From Phycisphaerales bacterium (GTDB lineage Bacteria; Planctomycetota; Phycisphaerae; Tepidisphaerales; Tepidisphaeraceae), in NCBI GenBank assembly GCA_028288905.1, contig JAQGHJ010000767.1:1-7410 (forward strand): 7,410 nt of DNA. Direction: 5' to 3'. A program made the position numbers and the translations under genes. Shown one piece after another: positions 6,129-7,410 of this stretch. The notes under the pieces are model-generated. The model saw only the letters and a program-made list of their open reading frames with translations. It had not been told where the DNA came from and searched no databases. Positions within the stretch are counted from its first letter, which is position 1, and the number at the start of each line of letters is the position of its first letter.

Positions 6129-6166
6129 GTGGCGGGGGCTGCAGGCCCGGCAAGGGTGGCGGGGGC
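6129..6166 (+). repeat. 11-bp direct repeat in the divergent promoter region
   Basis: GTGGCGGGGGC occurs exactly at 6129-6139 and 6156-6166, 27 bp start to start. Its position between two divergent promoters makes a paired protein-binding site possible. G-rich chance similarity is the alternative. Confidence 0.4.
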
Positions 6167-6241
6167 AGGTAGGTGCACGGGGCCGCAGCGTAACCGGCCG
6201 CTCGTTCGGCGGACAGGCGAACCAAACCGCCCGCACCCCGC

Positions 6242-6247
6242 TATAAT
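6242..6247 (+). promoter_or_regulatory. recQ -10 box, perfect TATAAT
   Basis: TATAAT ends ten bases before the recQ ATG at 6258, in otherwise very GC-rich DNA. Transcription starting at normal spacing leaves a leader of only about three to five bases, with no room for an SD site. No good -35 hexamer is found 16-18 bp upstream. Confidence 0.65.
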
Positions 6248-6257
6248 CCTGACCCAG

Positions 6258-7410
6258 ATGTCCGACGCCCTCCGCGACCAGCTCCAGCACACGTTCGGCC
6301 TCGACGACTTCCGCCCCGCCCAGCGCGAGGTGATCGAGGACGTGCTCGTCGGCAAGGACGTTCTGTGCGTCATGCCGACCGGGGCCGGCAAGAGCCTGTG
6401 CTACCAGTTCCCGGCTGCCACGCGGGAGGGGCTGACGGTCGTCGTTTCCCCGCTCATCTCGCTGATGGAGGACCAAGTCCGCCAGCTCCGGGACGAGGGG
6501 ATTCCGGCCTGCCTGCTGAACAGCACGGTCCCGCCGGGGACGAAGAGGGAGGTCTACGCCCAGCTTCGCGCGGGGTACAACGGGCTGCTGTACGTCGCCC
6601 CCGAGCGGTTCGCGCACGAGGACTTCCTAGAGTTGCTCAACGAGGTGAAGCCGGCGTTGTTCGCCGTGGACGAGGCCCACTGTGTCAGCATGTGGGGCCA
6701 CGACTTCCGGCCGGAGTACATGCGGCTCCGCGAGTTCCGCGAGCGGATCGGGTCGCCGCCGTGCATCGCGCTGACGGCGACCGCGACCGAGGACGTCCGC
6801 GAAGAGATCATGACGAACCTGGGGCTGGTCGACCCCACCGTGGTGGTGACGGGGTTCGACCGGCCGAACCTCAGCTACCAGTGCCGCAGCGTCCGCCCGG
6901 GGCTGAAGGTGGCGGAACTGGGCGACATCCTGCGGCAGGAGCCGGGCAGCGCGATCATCTACTGCTCGACCCGCAAGAACGTCGACGAGGTGACGGCCAA
7001 CCTGTCGAAGGACCTGACGGACCGGTCGGTGTTCGCGTACCACGCCGGCATGGACCTGGCCGCCCGGTCGGCGAACCAGGAGCGGTTCATGAATACGCCG
7101 CGGGCGATCGCGGTGGCGACGAACGCGTTCGGCATGGGGATCAACAAGCCGGACATCCGGCTCGTCGCCCACTACAACATCCCGGGGAACATCGAGGGGT
7201 ACTACCAGGAGGCCGGCCGAGCCGGCCGCGACGGCCGGCCGAGCCGGTGCATCGTCCTCTTCAGCTACCCCGATCGGAAGATCCACGAGTTCCTGATCGA
7301 CAAGACCGGAGACGACAACCCGGACGCGAACCAGACCGCCCTGGAGACACTCAAGGCCCACGCCCACCAGAAGCTCGAGCGGATGGTCCGGTACTGCCAG
7401 CAGCAGCGGT
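6258..7410 (+). CDS. recQ: ATP-dependent DNA helicase RecQ (3' end outside window)
   Basis: RecQ is a 3'-to-5' superfamily 2 helicase acting in recombination and replication-fork repair. The first 384 codons are present and the frame is open to the right edge. Motif 0 is FRPAQ (18-22). Walker A is MPTGAGKS (39-46, Lys45). Motif Ia is VVVSPLISLMEDQ (61-73) and the DEAH box is 138-141. The aromatic-rich loop follows at about 142-152 and motif III is LTATAT (172-177). The second RecA domain has IIYCSTRKN (about 233-241), motif V (VATNAFGMGINKPD, about 286-299) and motif VI YYQEAGRAGRDG (315-326). The visible end, MVRYCQQQR, is where the zinc-binding domain begins; its remaining cysteines and any HRDC domain lie outside. 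Met replaces the usual Gln in the aromatic-rich loop (S-M-W, residue 145). The ATG directly after the -10 box sets the start. Confidence 0.95.
   Translation, partial: MSDALRDQLQHTFGLDDFRPAQREVIEDVLVGKDVLCVMPTGAGKSLCYQFPAATREGLTVVVSPLISLMEDQVRQLRDEGIPACLLNSTVPPGTKREVYAQLRAGYNGLLYVAPERFAHEDFLELLNEVKPALFAVDEAHCVSMWGHDFRPEYMRLREFRERIGSPPCIALTATATEDVREEIMTNLGLVDPTVVVTGFDRPNLSYQCRSVRPGLKVAELGDILRQEPGSAIIYCSTRKNVDEVTANLSKDLTDRSVFAYHAGMDLAARSANQERFMNTPRAIAVATNAFGMGINKPDIRLVAHYNIPGNIEGYYQEAGRAGRDGRPSRCIVLFSYPDRKIHEFLIDKTGDDNPDANQTALETLKAHAHQKLERMVRYCQQQR
7211..7247 (+). repeat. 15-bp exact direct repeat inside recQ motif VI
   Basis: GGCCGGCCGAGCCGG occurs at 7211-7225 and 7233-7247, offset by 22 bp. 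The two copies are therefore read in different frames, within the codons for EAGRAGRDGRPSR. Each copy holds the 8-bp palindrome GGCCGGCC. Codon bias at Gly/Arg/Ala positions can explain much of this. Confidence 0.5.

Larger units (their letters stand above)
6089..6257. promoter_or_regulatory. Divergent promoter region between glycosyltransferase and recQ
   Basis: This region serves two divergent genes. It holds the recQ -10 box (6242-6247) and an 11-bp exact direct repeat (6129-6139 and 6156-6166). On the - strand a weaker TACGCT (6192-6187) lies eight bases before GTG 6178, an alternative leaderless start for the glycosyltransferase. No small gene is visible. Confidence 0.5.

Noticed and set aside
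5718..6617. 299-codon open frame on the - strand spanning recQ and the glycosyltransferase
   Set aside because: It crosses an intergenic promoter region and two real genes in other frames, and its sequence is low-complexity.
6627..7367. 246-codon open frame on the - strand inside recQ
   Set aside because: The + strand encodes conserved RecQ motifs throughout. The opposite frame is a Val/Asp/Arg-rich shadow with no recognisable fold.

Overview
The window is very GC-rich (third codon positions almost always G or C). It holds seven protein-coding genes on both strands and no RNA gene, CRISPR array or insertion sequence. The organism is most likely a planctomycete, perhaps a Gemmata-type one. 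The basis is indirect: high GC, scarce Shine-Dalgarno (SD) sites, proline/alanine-rich membrane proteins, a GT-C membrane glycosyltransferase with an E-V-K-P-Y block, and an AAA ATPase of eukaryotic/archaeal character. This placement is inference, because no taxonomic marker gene is present.

Layout from left to right. (1) The C-terminal part of a sensor histidine kinase (+), cut by the left edge and ending at 1117. (2) A 264-nt convergent gap with several hairpins. (3) A small bactofilin-like beta-helix protein (-, 1382-1744). (4) A multi-pass membrane protein of unknown function (-, 1890-2726), with the only good SD site seen here and a readable promoter. (5) A divergent region, then a 106-residue, two-TM membrane protein (+, 2912-3232). 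(6) After 76 nt, a 394-residue AAA ATPase (+, 3309-4493) with an N-terminal MIT-like three-helix region, a glycine-rich linker and a Vps4/katanin/spastin-type ATPase core. (7) Convergent to it, only 20 nt away, a GT-C fold (GT39/PMT-like) membrane glycosyltransferase (-, about 4514-6088). (8) A divergent promoter region of about 170 nt with a perfect TATAAT, then RecQ helicase (+, from 6258, cut by the right edge after 384 codons).

The genes do not form one obvious pathway; RecQ and the histidine kinase look like ordinary genome neighbours. The most notable item is the MIT-like plus meiotic-clade AAA protein, the domain order of eukaryotic Vps4/spastin and archaeal CdvC, in what looks like a bacterium. 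It lies directly downstream of a small membrane protein and within 3 kb of a cytoskeletal bactofilin-like gene. A membrane-remodelling or complex-disassembly role is plausible but rests on family resemblance only. Two genes (the small membrane protein and recQ) have a -10 hexamer so close to the start codon that leaderless or nearly leaderless mRNAs are likely.
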